A stretch of DNA of 64,000 nucleotides from Calendula officinalis (lineage: Eukaryota; Streptophyta; Magnoliopsida; Asterales; Asteraceae): positions 31,074,208-31,138,207 of the forward strand of contig OY970832.1 in the NCBI GenBank assembly GCA_963853835.1, given 5' to 3'. Made by a program: the position numbers and the translations under genes. The stretch's first letter is position 1. Every line of letters begins with the position of its first letter. Below are positions 21,401 through 34,697 of this stretch, one piece after another. The notes under the pieces are model-generated. The model saw only the letters and a program-made list of their open reading frames with translations, ran no database searches and was not told the origin of the DNA.

Positions 21401-21814
21401 AGCACAAATGGAGGATGCCAATTCCTTGGTGGAAGATTAGTTGGTTGGTCATCCAAGAAACAAAATTCAGTAGCAACTTCAACTGCAGAAGCCGAATATG
21501 TAGCTGCAGGTAGTTGTTGTGCTCAACTTTTATGGATGCAGTATCAACTCATGGACTATGGATTCAATTTCAACAACACACCCATTCATTGTGATAACAA
21601 GAGTGCTATTGCTATCACTGAAAATCCAGTCCATCATTCAAGAACAAAGCACATTGATATCAGACACCACTTTATCCGAGATAATGTGGAAAAGGGTAAG
21701 GTTCAGGTAGATTATGTACCAACAGAGGACCAATTGGCCGATGTTTTCACTAAACCTCTCTCAGAAGAAAGGTTTATGTACTTACTAGGACAATTGGGTA
21801 TGCTGAACCCTTGA
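18473..21814 (+). pseudogene. pol: Element B Pol polyprotein (PR-IN-RT-RNase H), two nonsense codons
   Basis: The domains and motifs are as in element A: protease D-S-G near 18494, integrase D-D-E, copia RT and RNase H with T-D-A-D-Y-A-G. One reading frame covers the whole gene but is stopped by TGA at 20222-20224 and TAG at 20426-20428 (AAG to TAG by comparison with A), both between integrase and the RT core. The RT motif Y-V-D-D reads H-V-D-D because codon 20873-20875 is CAT. The RNase H part, broken in A, is intact here. This copy cannot make functional RT. Confidence 0.93.
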
Positions 21815-22280
21815 AATTATTTTTCTTGCAAATATTTTTTCCTATACTGATTCTTCAGTATTGACCCAATACTGAACCTTTTAGTATAGCTCGTCTGGTA
21901 TAGAATTTTTCATTTTTGTAAATTTTTTATTAATTTATAGATTAAATTAAATGTTTTTAATAATTCTAATTTTTTTTTAATTTAATTTTTTTTTCTCAGT
22001 ATTGGGAATCCTGGAGTTCAAAACTGATTTCAAAACTTCATACTCCCCAACGGTTACTTTCCTTAATAGAAAAGTTACCGTTGGAATAGGATAAGGCTGT
22101 CATTTCGCCGATTTTACTTCCCAATACTGCAATCATTTACAATTAAGAGTATAAATAATCATTTTCTTCAAATTTAAATCATTTTCTCTATTATTTACTC
22201 TATTTCTCTCAAACTCTCTCTGCGATTAACGTTTTTACTCTCAATTTGCAAGAAAATTTCAAAGCTTAATCACAGAATCC
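21815..22280 (+). promoter_or_regulatory. Element B spacer with hairpin and TATA box before the third gene
   Basis: The inverted repeat at 22047-22084 (CCAACGGTTACTTT paired with AAAGTTACCGTTGG) is followed by TATAAATA at 22150-22157, 131 bp upstream of the ATG at 22281. The arrangement is the same as in A and H although the flanking spacer has diverged. It is likely the promoter of the third gene. Confidence 0.55.
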
Positions 22281-23615
22281 ATGGCGAACTTCCAATTCAT
22301 TGCTCCAGACCTTGTCGCACCAGCACAAAATTTCCAAAGAGATGAACTTCTTAAGTTCACAAGAAATAATATAACTTCAAATTTCGAGATTCCTCACGGT
22401 TGGGTATGCCCTCAATTTCGACAGATGATTTCATATCTCAGGCATTGCCCAATCACACATGCTCTTCAAGCTTCACCCAGAGCAATCTATCCCTCAATGC
22501 TGTGTAAATTTTGGTACTCTGCTATTTTGGATTCACCAGATATGATTGCGGGATGGGTAATTAGAGATCAACGACGAGCCTTCGTCTCCACTGAAATCAT
22601 TAGGCGGGATCTTCAACTTCCTGCACATGTCGATATGATGCATTTATTGATCGTGATACTGCACGCTCAGTATTGCCGCTTCTTGGAAGAAAGAGGACAA
22701 CAGGAGCAATCAAAAGACATGAATTTGGTCCTATGTGGGGGATTTTGATTTCAACAATCATACGGTGTATGACTCATAAAACAGGTGCACTTGATCAAAT
22801 CAATGACTTTGGAATGCAGATGGTACATGCTCTGTATCACAACAGACATATTGATTATGCAAGATGGATATTCAATGAGTTTGCAAATCAAGTTCAAGCA
22901 AGACAAAGGAATCCTAATGTTCCTTTTTGCAGGTTTTTATCCATCATCTTTCAAAATTCCATGCCAAATGATATGTATGATAATTTTGATGGAGTTAGAG
23001 CTGATCTTCCTCCAATCCATGAAAAGATATTCTTTCATCAACCCAGGGAGGATGAACCACCTCTCAGAGCCACAATGTTAGCCATTGCAGAGGCTCATAT
23101 GAATGATGATGAAGATGAATATGATACTGATAATGCAGATGATGATAATGTTGATAATGATGTTGAAATGGAGGATGTTCCACCTTCTCCAGTCCCAGAA
23201 CCAGAACCTGATGCTCCTAATACCGCATCAGCTTCTGATACTGAAGAACATCCATTAATAATAAGAAGAAGGGCTAGAAGAAGATTGAGTCCAGTCATCA
23301 TGGCTGCACTGTCCACAGACTCAGTGTTGCACAGTACACATCCAACACTGACTCCTTCTCTTGAAGAACAACATCAAATAGCATCTCATGCTGAACTTCC
23401 AGAACCAGTACATGAAAACATTGCTCAACCACCACCAATCATGGAACCACATGTTCCACTTGATGCTGAAATCGAATATGAGCAACAACAAAATTTGGAA
23501 GCAGCACAACCAACAGAACAACAAAATCTGGAAGGTGCTAGAGGTTCAAATCAAAACACAAATGATCCAGCACCTATATCTGTTGAAGCAAGAAGGGAAT
23601 CTGACAAAGCCTCAG
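22281..23615 (+). pseudogene. Element B third gene, exon 1 (frameshifted)
   Basis: Frames 22281-22748 and 22673-23629 together match exon 1 of A. A small deletion near 22633 shifts the frame just after the conserved W-V-I-R-D-Q-R-R-A region. The C-terminal part is acidic (Asp/Asn/Glu-rich at 23100-23180) and ends at the donor CTCAG/GTATGA. As in A, no signal peptide or membrane helix is seen. Confidence 0.78.
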
Positions 23616-24303
23616 GTATGAATTTCTAATAAAGCCTTCAAACTTCTATATATATTATTTTTTTTCAAAACCAAGAGACTAAGTATTGGCCTGTACCAAC
23701 TCAATACTGACCAAAGTCTCAAACAATTTTTTTTAAAAATATATATTCTCTTAAGGCCAACATAGTTAGCCCACTGCTACTATGAAAAATTCATACACTG
23801 AGCAACATAAGATCATTGCCAGCCTACAGTTGTCTTAACATACAAAAAGACAATGGCGGTTGATGTCACACTGACACCCACTGGTACTGCTTCTTTCATA
23901 TCCAAGTTATATTAACTTGGATAATATGATTTAAGTAATGATCACAAACCCTAAAGCCACACTATCCAAATAAAATTCATGGGGTTTATCCACATTACTG
24001 TTATCACTTTAACACCGAGTGATAAACATTGAAATAACAAAGAAGCACATCCCAGGCTTCGTTTTCCTTTACCAAAACCCTTTCAGCATACTTGACTTAT
24101 CCTACACTGAGCTACTAAACATCACAGTCACCTATACTGAAAATCTTCTTACACATCCTATGCACAAGTCCACAATATTTCATCAAATACCGGATGAAAT
24201 ACAGACTTTCAAAACTCTGTTTAAATGATTTTAGAATTAAACAACACCACAATTCTATTTGATAAGCCATCCCATACTAACCAGTTACTATTTTTTTCTT
24301 TAG
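23616..24303 (+). other. Predicted intron of element B third gene
   Basis: The donor GTATGA and acceptor TTCTTTAG are in the same positions and phase as in A. The 688-bp length and internal landmarks match: the GAGACT...AGTCTC inverted repeat near 23672-23720, the CACTGGTACTGCTT segment and the ACCGAGTGATAAACATTG segment. They remain recognisable although the exons of this copy have several mutations. Confidence 0.72.
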
Positions 24304-26187
24304 CACCATCTGTGCAGGGTACTCATGTCCAGCAGGCTCCCATGGAAGAGGTTTCTCTACAAACAATCATGCAGAAAATCCTGGCAATGCAACAAACACA
24401 GTCTACCATACTAGCCAGGATGGAAACTATGAGTAGTGACATTGATTCATTAAAAGAATCTGTTGCATTACTCAAACAACAACATCAACAACCTCCACTG
24501 ACTCCACAATCTCAACACAGTGGAGGTCATGAAGATCAAGGTGGAGATAATGCTGATACTGAGCCAAGACAATCACCCACAAATTAAGATCAAGGGGGTG
24601 ATACTGATGCTGCCACTGAGCCTATGCCATCTCCTACTCATGATGACACTCAAGGAGATGCAGGTAGTGATACTGAACCTCTTCCCTCCCCATCCAATGA
24701 TAACAATAAGGGGGAGAAGAGAAAAAGAGAAGATGAGGTTGATCAACCTGAGCCATCTGCTTAGGGGGAGAAAAGAAGAAAAATGGATGAAGATCAACCT
24801 CCACAACAACAACAATCACTGCAAGTCATCAATACTGAACCTATTATGTTGCAGTATGAAAGAAGAAGAGAAAGAGGAAGGTCTTTTCTAGAACAACATG
24901 AAGAAAACCAACCTGAGCCATCTGCTCAGGGGGAGGACCAACCTCTGCAGGCTCATACTGTGCCATCTGCTCAGTATGAGAACAACCTGCTAAAAATTGT
25001 GTACAGGCCTTTTGTATGGCCAATTGCTGATGATGATGAAGAACCAAATCCAGTGCTAACTCAAAACTTGATACAATTTGCATTGGATATGGCTGTTGAA
25101 TCAAGCTCCTCATCATCATCCTTAGATGATGAAGAGGCTCCAGAACAACAACAAGAGCTTCAACAAAGAGCACCACGAAGGCCTATAACAAGAAGAATGT
25201 CAAGAGTTGTTATGTCTTCTGAATCAAGTGAGGAATCTGCCCCAGTCCCTCTAATCACTAGACCAAGAAGATCTGTTCATGAGGTTGAGGAGATTCCAAG
25301 AAAGACTGCACAACAGATAGAAGATGAAGCAGAAAAATTCTTCTATCTACATACTCTTGGTATCAAAGAAGAACCAGAAACTGATACTGAGACTGATGTT
25401 CCTTCAACATCACAAAGAAGAAGGTTGAAAGGAGCAGACCTTAGAGAACTATATTGGAACTCAGTTGCTCAAAGGACTATGTACAGGGAGACAAGAATGA
25501 ATATACTGAGGAATAAAGAATTTCTCAGTGTAAGGGACATATACTGGCTGAACATTGATGTTAACAAGATCAAGGTGAAAATGACTGAAGGATTAATCGT
25601 TGCCACCTGAACTGGGCCAGTCAGTCCTCCAATGAAGATTTTACTTCATGACATACAAAATATGGGTCACCAAGACTGGATCAAAATCACAAGACTGATA
25701 AAGGAGATGCCTTCAAGATCATCTCAAGCCCAAGTAATGTTAGATAAAATCTGGGCTGTTGCTGTATATATTCTTTGAAAAAGGCATATTATTTCCAGGG
25801 GAATACAGGGCACTCAGTGTGATGACTGAAGCATACAAAGACAACAAACCTGAATGTATCAACACATTCATATTTTTAAATAAGTATCCTGTTCCTCCTA
25901 ACCTTGTCTTTCAGGACCAGAAGAGCACTATATATCCAACATCTGGATATATGTACATTGACTCAGAAGACAAGGAATGCTTCATTACAGAAGAAGATCT
26001 CCCAAGAGCAAACATTAGTCATCTGGTAGGGTTGAAGTGGATGATAACCAAGAAAGAAGACTCTTGGTTCAGAAAGAAGATTGTTGCAGCACTGTGGAAT
26101 AGAAGAGAAGAGCTTAAAAAGAAAGATGAGTATGTCCACATCAAACAAGAAGTCTTCTATGAGCATGAAGCTATGAGCGGAGGTTGA
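24304..26187 (+). pseudogene. Element B third gene, exon 2 (several stops)
   Basis: It begins directly after the acceptor with A-P-S-V-Q-G, as in A. The coiled-coil N-terminus, charged low-complexity middle with E-P-S-A-Q-G-E units and conserved C-terminus (Y-P-T-S-G-Y-M-Y, W-M-I-T-K-K-E-D-S-W-F) are all recognisable. In-frame stops occur at about 24585, 24763 and 25608, and a frameshift occurs near 25770. Three purine runs of the form AGGGGGAG lie in the middle part. Confidence 0.78.
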
Positions 26188-26251
26188 GGAAGAAGACTGT
26201 GCAATTGTTGTTTTATTTCTCTTTTGTAATATTGTCTTGTTATCATTAGAT

Positions 26252-26261
26252 AGGGGGAGAT
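26252..26261 (+). other. Polypurine tract of element B
   Basis: AGGGGGAGAT abuts the TG of the 3' LTR at 26262. Confidence 0.87.
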
Positions 26262-26760
26262 TGTTAAGGCAAAAAGCCTTACCCCTTTGGATCTTAAGAT
26301 AACAAGACAGCCTAGACTAGCTTGGAATAGTATGTAGAATAAGATTAGCTAAGTCTTGGTCCAACACTGAGTAGACAGTATGGGTCACTCATTGTTGGAA
26401 CTCAGTATTGACATCCAATACTGAGTACAAGGACTGAGTAAACATTTCCTTGTTTACTTGGCCAGATCAAATCCCTTTGATCTCGGCCACTTTCCTTATT
26501 CAGTCCTTCAGTTACTCCTTGCCCCTTTTGTAAGATCTCTATGTCATTATAAATACAGATCACTTGGAAAAGGAGTACTTACCAATTTACTTTACTCTTT
26601 CATATCACTTGTAATTGATCAGTGGTCTTGTTATTCTGCAACAAGCCACACTTAGTGGAATTATACATTTGACTCTAATATTGTGTTAATCACTTTAATT
26701 GTCTTATGTTTAATATTGCTATCAATTATACTATTAATCCAGGGTTGTTGTGACCTAACA
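26262..26760 (+). repeat. 3' LTR of element B (499 bp)
   Basis: It has the same length as the 5' LTR, with about 13 substitutions and no indel by hand count. The right target duplication TGAGC follows at 26761-26765. Confidence 0.95.
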
Positions 26761-26765
26761 TGAGC

Positions 26766-29700
26766 ATAGTGAAAACATCATCTCTGTTTAATGACATTAT
26801 TAAGGGTTTCCAAGCTTTAAACCTTTGAACAGACTTGTCTTTTCTAGCAATGTCAATAATATTGTTAATTACCCTCCAGTTAACTATAGGATTGTTCTGT
26901 TGTGGTGCTTGAGGGTCTTCTATTATTGGGAGATTTGTTTTTATTTTCTTTAGAGTTGATTCTGAAGCATCACTCATCTTTCTTTTTCTTGATGATTGAG
27001 TTGAAGATTCACCAATTAATTTCTTTCTGCTTAACACAAATTTAGGATCAATTTTCTTTAGATTTGTAGATTCATCTTCTTTGATTTCTTCATTCAACTC
27101 TTCCTTTTTCTCAGTGCCATATTTTTCGACTATGTTAATCAGCTTCATTCTTCCAAATGACTTTGCACTGTGGCCTTTTGACTTTAGATATTCAACCATT
27201 TCTTTTCTTTGTTCAGAGAATTCTTCATGCATATCAATCTTTAACTGTTTGCATTCTTTCACTTGTTCTTCAAGAAGATTTAGTCTTTCTTCTTCAATTT
27301 TCTATATCTTATTAAGTTCTTTTTGTTAACCTTTCTTAAGAAATTCTTCAATTTCTTATATTGCCTCAGCTACAATTCTTTCTTTCTCAGTTTTCTTCTT
27401 TTCTTCAATCTCAGATGTTCTAGCACATTTTTGATGATATTTTCTTCTTTTCGTCTTTTCATGATCTTCTTTCAAAGGTCTAACAAGGTTGATATTATTT
27501 ACCATGTAGTGACCTAGTGCGCTGTGTGGCACATTATCAGCAAAAATAGCTTTTCATTTTCCAATGCACTGTGGAAGTGGTTTGTAGTTCATATCCATCA
27601 TTGGATTTATAGGAATTGTAGGTGCAAAGGTATGAGCTTCATCAATAGGTAAGATTTTGGGGTGGGGAGGTAATTCACATTCATCTACCTCTGCCCAGTT
27701 AACATCAGCATCAAAATCTAGAATAACAATGTCTTGTATTGCTGGTGTTGTAGTTACTACTGCTGTGTCAGTAGTAATTGGTACTTGTATTGTTACTGCT
27801 ATAGACTCAGTAGTAACCGATGTAGTTACTACTGGCATTAAAGATACAACATTGAAAGGTCTGTAAAGTACCATTTGTAAATTTGAGGATTCTACTACTG
27901 GCGAGGTTGTTGTTGTTTCTTCTGTATATTACTTCTGGTATGAGATCAGTAGTAACTTGTACACTTGTTGCTGCTGTTGTAGTGATTAATACTGATGATA
28001 GTTCTTGTATGTTTTCTTCAATGGGATCAATAATAAGTACTTCAGTATTCTTTATCACCTCATTAGTAAGTGGAGAAGGTAAGTTTTCTGCTGCTGGAGA
28101 TTGAGGTGCAGACACAAATACATCTTCATCTAAACTTCTAACTCCTCTATCAAAGTCTTCATTGCTTTGACTAGTTTCACCATGAGCTTCTTTTAATTTT
28201 AAGAGAGAGGTTGCTGCTGCTGCTATTGAGGTATCTATCATACCTTGAATTTGATCCTTCTCCCCTTTGGTGATCTCAACCCGTTGAGCATCACTATCAT
28301 CAAATTTCTTCTTTAACTTTCTAATTATTGAGTTTTGATTTTGAAGCCTGGTTTCAAATCCTTTCATTCTTCTGTTCATGGTGTTGATGTAGTGCTTCAT
28401 GTAGCTCATGGTTCTGCCTTGATTGTTTATGAGATTGAGCTGACTATGTACAGTGGTTTCAAGGTTTTCCATCCTATCCATCAATTCAGTTAGTTTGATT
28501 CTACCATCATCACTTCTTGGTGATTCATTGGGTGGTTTGGGTACACTCTTCTGCCTAGCAGAAGCAGATGCATCTCCCCTTGTGGTTTCTTGGCACCGGG
28601 GTCCTTTAAGTGCTAATTCAAAGGATGACTCATCACTTAAAGTTGCCGAGGTCTGGGTCCTAATGATGTTCTCACTAGCCTGTGCACCAACCTTTGGTAC
28701 ATCAGTAGTGGGAGCCCTTTCCTCATGCCCTCTCTCCTCCTTAAAGGACAACTCTTGGAGTCTGGGGTCTGACTCAATTGGTCCCCTGGTGTCCTTTTTG
28801 GAAAGTCTTTTCCTTTTATATTTGGAGGAAATAGTTTGGCTTTTAGGTAGGTCTACCAAAGAGTGAAGAGTAGCACCATGAGGTTCTATTTTATGTACCT
28901 GTGACACATTCAGGACATTTTGAGGTGACTGAATTGGAGTGACTGGTAGGGATTGTGTTTGGGTTTCAATATTTAGTGGAGGAGTGGATTGGGATTCAAG
29001 TAGCTGTCTTGATCCTTCTCCTTGAGGGGGATGATCATGGATCATGTTTGAAAACAAGGGTGTTTGCTTCCTGAAAATTTAAATTGCCTTCTCATATAGG
29101 AAAAAACCTATTTATTTAGAGAAGGTGCAGTGAAAATTTCTTTTGTTTTGGTGAGATCTGGGATCTCACAGTTTAGAATATGTGCAATGAATCTTGGATA
29201 CATTAAAAATATTGAGGTTGTTAAGTTTCCAAGCATTCCATCAAAAATCATTTTTAAAAAATTGAACACTTGTCTGTGCACAAACAAACAACAGCAGATG
29301 CTATTGATTTGTTGAATTCATTCCAAGTGCTCTTTTTAGGAGCAATATAGTGCTGAATGGTATGAACCAAAAATTTCCATTGAGGTGAAAAAAGACCTTT
29401 TTGAAAAGTGACTATGTGTAGTCTTCCTTCATACCCCTTATTTTTAAGATTTTCAGCAAGCTCCTCTTTTAAGAGTAGAGATGTACCTGATTCATCATTG
29501 AGTTGTAGATGATACCTGATAGATTGTTCTGTTATGATTATTAATTTTCCATCTATTGTGGACTTGATTTTTGATGTATTTCCATCGATTATTCTTTCTG
29601 CATTCTCCCAAAATTGTACTAGACGGCGTTCATAGATTGTGGGTTGTATTGTGAGTGCAGATTTTATTGGAGAGTGTTTGAGAAACATTATGATTTCCTT

Positions 29701-29802
29701 AAAGTCTTTGGTTCCATCTTGATTCTTTAAGAATGCGATCATATTGTGAAATTCACAGTATTGGAGATCAGTTGTTACAGATAGAGGTTTGATCATTGCC
29801 AT
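26766..29802 (-). pseudogene. Element C third gene, N-terminal and central part
   Basis: The - strand frames 29254-29802, 27807-29057, 27554-27874 and 26766-27262 read in order as one protein broken by frameshifts (near 29260 and 27850) and stops. The N-terminal globular part starts with an ATG at 29802 and resembles the A/B/H exon 1 in pattern. The centre has a predicted coiled coil (near M-K-G-F-E-T-R-L-Q-N-Q) and a Val/Thr-rich region. A Lys/Glu-rich part follows, which runs into element B. It continues at 14883-15306. No intron like that of A/B/H was found here. Confidence 0.72.
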
Positions 29803-30475
29803 TCTTAGTTCAATCGAGGTTTGATTATGAGAATTTTGGAAGTTAAAGATTAAACTTGCTTGTGGTTGTCAGATTTGATCGATTTCAGACTTAGGGTTTA
29901 TCGTAGGGTTTAGCAGATCGAGGTTTGGATAAAGCAAGATTAATTGATTTCTGCTATTTATAATTTTTGAATTACCCTGCAAGAAGTCAGAAATACCCTT
30001 CGAATCATAGCCTAACGGCTATGTTTACGTGGGTTAATTTGGTAAAAACATCGAATTTCAGAGTAAAACTACTGATCAGTAGTAAGTGAGCAACAGTAGT
30101 AGCTCACAGTACCAATTCGTTGGTAGTAACTCATGATGAAGGATCAGTACTAATAGTAACATCAGAATTACAAAGAATCAGTAGTAGTGAAGAAACTAGT
30201 AGTAAACATAAAATTTTTAAATTTTTGTTTACATAAATATACATATTGAAAATATTTAAATTAATTTATTAAAATCATTCCAATACTGCTAACCAAGAAA
30301 CTAAATCTTCCTACATCAAATGCTTTTGTAAAAAGATCTGCTAATTGATTATCAGTGTGAATTTTAACCACTTTAATTAATTTCTTTTCATTCAATCTCT
30401 TATGACATGGAATCTTATTTCAATATGTTTAGTTTTTGAATGTTTTAATGGATTATTCTCAATAATTATGGCACT
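29803..30475 (-). other. Element C spacer between pol and third gene
   Basis: This region holds the end of the RNase H-like sequence and then AT-rich spacer with repeated AGTAGTAA-type units at 30070-30210. There is no clear TATA/hairpin pair like that in A/B/H. Confidence 0.5.
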
Positions 30476-33400
30476 TTAATTATCAATATAAATAGGAGTT
30501 TTAAAAATAGAAATACCAAAGTTCATTAACTGATTCTGAATCAATAGCACTTGAGCACAACATGCAGATGCAGCTACATACTCTGCTTCAGCAGTAGAAG
30601 TTGAAACATTTGTTTGCTTTTTGCATTGCCATGACACCAATATTGATCCAAAGAATTGACATCCACCAGTGGTTGAGTTTCTGTCTTGACATTCACCTCC
30701 ATAGTCACTATCAGTGTAGGCTATAAGTTCAAATGGTGAATCATTTGGATACCATAGACCAAGTGATGGTTTTCCTTTCAAGTATCTTAATATTCTCTTG
30801 ACTGCTTGCAAGTAAAGTTCCTTTGGTCTTGCTTGATACCTGGCACAAACACAAACACTATACATAATATCAGGTTTAGATGCAGTTAAATACATTAAAG
30901 ACCCTATCATTGATCTATATAAGTGTTCATCTACATCCTCCCCCTCAGTGTCAGGATGTAGGTGTTAATGTGTTTCCATGGGAGTGCTTGCACTTTTGCA
31001 GTCTTTCATTGCAAATTTCTCCAACATGTCTTTGACATATTTTGATTGATTAATCAAAATTCCATCTGATATTTTGTTGATTTGGAGTCCAAGAAAGAAG
31101 TTCATTGGACCCATTGAGCTCATCTTGAATTTAACTTGCATTAATTCTTCAAATTCTTTACACAGTTCATCATTTGTTGATCCAAAGATGATATCATCTA
31201 CATATATTTGAACAAGTAGAATATCATCCTTGACTTTTCTTGTGAATAGTGTTTTGTCAATTGCACCTCTTTTGAAGTTGTTTTTTCAACAGATATGATG
31301 ACAATGTATCATACTAACCTCTTGGTGCCTGATGAAGGCCATATAGAGCTTTGTCTGATTTGTACACATAATCACCATGATCAGGATCTTCAAATCATGG
31401 AGGTCGACATACATACACTTCTTCTTCTATTTTCCCATATAGGAATGCTCTATTTACATCCATTTGATAGACTTTGAACGTCTTGAATGATGCATATGCT
31501 AAGAATATTCTAATAGCTTCTATTCTTGGTACAGGAGCATATACTTCATCATAGTTGATTCCTTCTTTTTGAGTGTATCTTTGGGCTACAAGTATTGCTT
31601 TATTTTTTTTACTATTCCTCTTTCATCTTTTTTGTTCATAAAGATCTATCTTGTTCCAGTGGCTCTTTTTCCTTTTGGAAGAGGTACAAGTGTCCAAACA
31701 ACTTGTAATTTGAACTGAAGAAGTTCTTCTTGCATTGCTTCAATCCAATTTGAATCCTTTATAGCTTGTTGAATTTTCTTAGGTTACTCCTGAGATAGAA
31801 AGCATGCAAACAAGCATTCATTAGAAATTAAACTAATATTACAATTATTTGACCTGAATTTGCTTCTTGTCTGCATTTTTGAATTTACATCACTTAGAAC
31901 TTGGTCAATAGGATGGTTCTTTTGAGCTCTTGAGGTAGGAACTTTATCAACACCAATTTGACTTTCAAGATTTGACTCATTGGATTCAAAGAATTGTGCA
32001 TCAGACCAGTTATTTTCTTGATTTTCAGAACTTTCTTGATTTTCGTCATTGATACTGACATCATTATTTTCTAGATTTTCATTGAAATCATGTGTTTCTG
32101 TGTTAGTACTGACATCAATATTGTTTGGTTCAACATCATCATTTTGGGTTTCTAAGTTCCTACTGGTGTTAGTAGAACCTTGAGAGTTCGAGTTATTAAT
32201 GGCATCAGTATTACTTGTATTATCAGAGTTACTACTGTCCTCAGTATTAACTGTAGGAGCAGTATTAACAAGGATATATTTCATTGGATCTTGATTTCCA
32301 TTGATTAAATAACCAATCTGGACCATTTCCATTTTCATTCATAAGGTTTTCATTAAAGGATACATCTACACTTTCTTCAATGATCCTCAGCCTTTTTGTT
32401 GAATACTCTATATGCTTTGCTTTGAATTGACTATCGCACAAAAATTCCATCATCTGATTTGTAGTCAAATTTACCAATTTGTTCTCTTGTAATCAAAATA
32501 GTACAAGGACAACCAAATTATTTTAGAAAACTTATTGATGGTTTTCTTTTATTAAAAATTTCAAAGGGTGTTTTAAGATGTGGCTTGACTATTAATACTC
32601 TGTTTTGAACATAACAGGCAGTATTAACAACTTCTGCCCAAAAAGTTATTGGTAATTTTGAATCTGCAAGAATGGATCTGGCTGCTTCAATGATTGTTCT
32701 ATTTCTTCTTTTAGCTACACCATTTTGTTGAGGAGTTCTAGGAGAGCTGTACTACCTGTCAATACCTTTAAGAACACAAAAAGAGATTAAATTTTTGTTT
32801 TTAAATTCTGTGCCATTGTCACATCTAATTGCTTTCACTTTGAGATCTTTTCTATTTTCCAATTTGATTATCAGGTTTTTGATAATTTCACTTGTTTCAT
32901 CTTTAGTCCTAAGAAAAAAAATACATAAGTCTATCTGGAAAAATCATTAGTAATAACTAAGCAGTATTGCTTCTTTCCTATACTCATCACATTCGTAGGC
33001 CCAAATAAATCCATATGAAGAAGCTGCAAAGGGTTAGAAATATAATTAATTGCTTTGGTCTTATGAGAAGTCTTGTGTTATTTACCTTTCAAGCATGCAA
33101 CACAATGATGATCACACATGAATTGTTTTTGTGGTAAACCAATTACTAAGTTCTTTATAACCAAATTGTTCATATTTTTAAAATTTGTGTGACACATCCT
33201 TCTGTGCCAGAGTTCTGATTCATTTGTGTTTGCCTTGGATATAAAACACTTGACTTCATTTGTAGAAATGAGTTCTCCCCCTATATCCAGGCAATACACA
33301 TTATTTCTCCTAGAAATTCTTCATATTTTTCATCAAAAATAAAGTCAGGAGAAAGAATGATGCACTCTGTATCTGAAAAGAGAATTTTATTCTTCTTATC

Positions 33401-33636
33401 ACATACTTGTGAGACACTAACCAGATTGTATTTAAGTTCAGCAACATAGAATACATTATCAAATGTAATCTTACCGTTTGATACTTACCTTTACCAGTAA
33501 TATGACCTCCTCTTGAATTTTCTCCAAAAGCAACATAACCACCATCATATGACTCAAAGTTTATGAGAATTTGCAAGTTACCAGTCATGTGCCTAGAGCA
33601 TCCACTATCAATATGCCATGTGTTCATCTGGATGTC
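30476..33636 (-). pseudogene. pol: Element C Pol (PR-IN-RT-RNase H), heavily mutated
   Basis: On the - strand, protease (H-I-D-S-G-C-S-R-H-M-T-G) is at 33310-33636, gag-pre-integrase with its C-X2-C is at 33078-33299, and broken integrase and RT follow through 32480-30960. The RNase H part at 30476-30910 carries Y-T-D-S-D-Y-G-G and T-S-T-A-E-A-E-Y. Stops and frameshifts occur in nearly every domain, so it is non-functional. The first protease codon follows a TGTGCAG acceptor-like site. Similarity to A/B pol is clear but much lower than A to B. Confidence 0.88.
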
Positions 33637-34697
33637 CTGCACAATAGTAAGTTAATTAGTTCTTCTTTGGAACCCAAGCTTTTTTTTGTCTTGGGTTCAT
33701 CCTTTTGATAAAAGAATTTTCTAAACTTTGATGCAGATTTGTGATTTAGGGTTTGGTTGATACTGCCTTTAGGTTTTATTACTGATTTAAGTTCGTTTGA
33801 CCATTGGTTATGCTTTGTTATGGTTAATACTGATGGAGCAGTAGTAACTTTGTTAAAGTGTTTTCTCAAATGATTAGTAGTATGTGTGTAGTTGTATCTT
33901 ACTGCATTGTATCTTGGATGCTAATCAGTAGTATACCTTTGATTTGTTTCTACTGATGGCAGTATTAACTAGGCATCTTGACTGGTTGCCATGTTTTCTT
34001 TTGTTTTCAAACTTTTGACTTGTTTTTGGATCACCATGTCTGGTGTTTTGAACAAATCTTTTAGCAGTCCTTCTAAATTTTGGAAAATCAACTTGTGGAA
34101 GTTTAAAGTTTTGCTTTATCTTTGATTCTTTTAACTTAAGTTCTTTTAATTTCAATTTGTTTTCTTTAAATTCCTTAAATTCATTGCAATTGATTGGATT
34201 GAAGTGACAATCCTTGGTAAATGATTAAATTTTTTGCAGATTACATATTTAAGTTGGTTGATTTTAAGGACTCTGGCTTTCTTTGTTCTTTTAGTTGATT
34301 CAAGTTTCTTTGGTTGGAGGAGGAACTGCATGATATCCTACTCCATGAACTACCTTTTCTGTAGATTGATTGCTTGTTAATTCATCAATTATATTAGAAC
34401 TTTAATAGTAAGTTTATTATGTTCTAATTCTAATTGGCACCCTTCTAGTTTAGTTAAGGCTTCTTTTAGTTTTAATATAGCATTTTCTTTATCATAAACA
34501 GCTTGTAATAATTCTTCTTTACATTTTTGATATGTTATTTGATAAACTTTAATTTGGTTTTCTTAATCAGCTATAACACCATTAAACTTTATTCTCCTTT
34601 TTCTATTTTTTATTAAATCATCCAAGATTTCTTTGTTTTCTTTTTCAATATTTTTGTGTAATTTTACACATTCAGGTGAACAAGGTTTGGAATTTAC
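33637..34697 (-). other. Candidate exitron between gag and pol in element C
   Basis: On the - strand TCTGAG/GTAAAT at 34698/34697 is a donor in phase 0 of the gag frame. ATTGTGCAG/GAC at 33637/33636 is the acceptor in phase 0 of the protease frame. The 1061 bp between them encode a Lys-rich Gag extension ending A-W-V-P-K-K-N-stop (TAA at 33656-33658), the same ending as in A and B. This element is only distantly related to A/B, so the same plan in both suggests selection. Confidence 0.5.

Larger units (their letters stand above)
15307..26760 (+). mobile_element. Element B: full-length Sirevirus-type copia retrotransposon, 11.45 kb
   Basis: The paired 499-bp LTRs, exact 5-bp target duplication, primer site, gag, pol, two-exon third gene and polypurine tract are all present. 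A hand comparison of the LTRs gives about 13 differences, near 2.6 percent, so it inserted fairly recently. It is nevertheless defective: gag has a deletion of about 58 bp and homopolymer frameshifts, pol has two nonsense codons and an altered RT motif, and the third gene is broken in several places. It is inserted in the third gene of element C in the opposite orientation. Confidence 0.96.
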
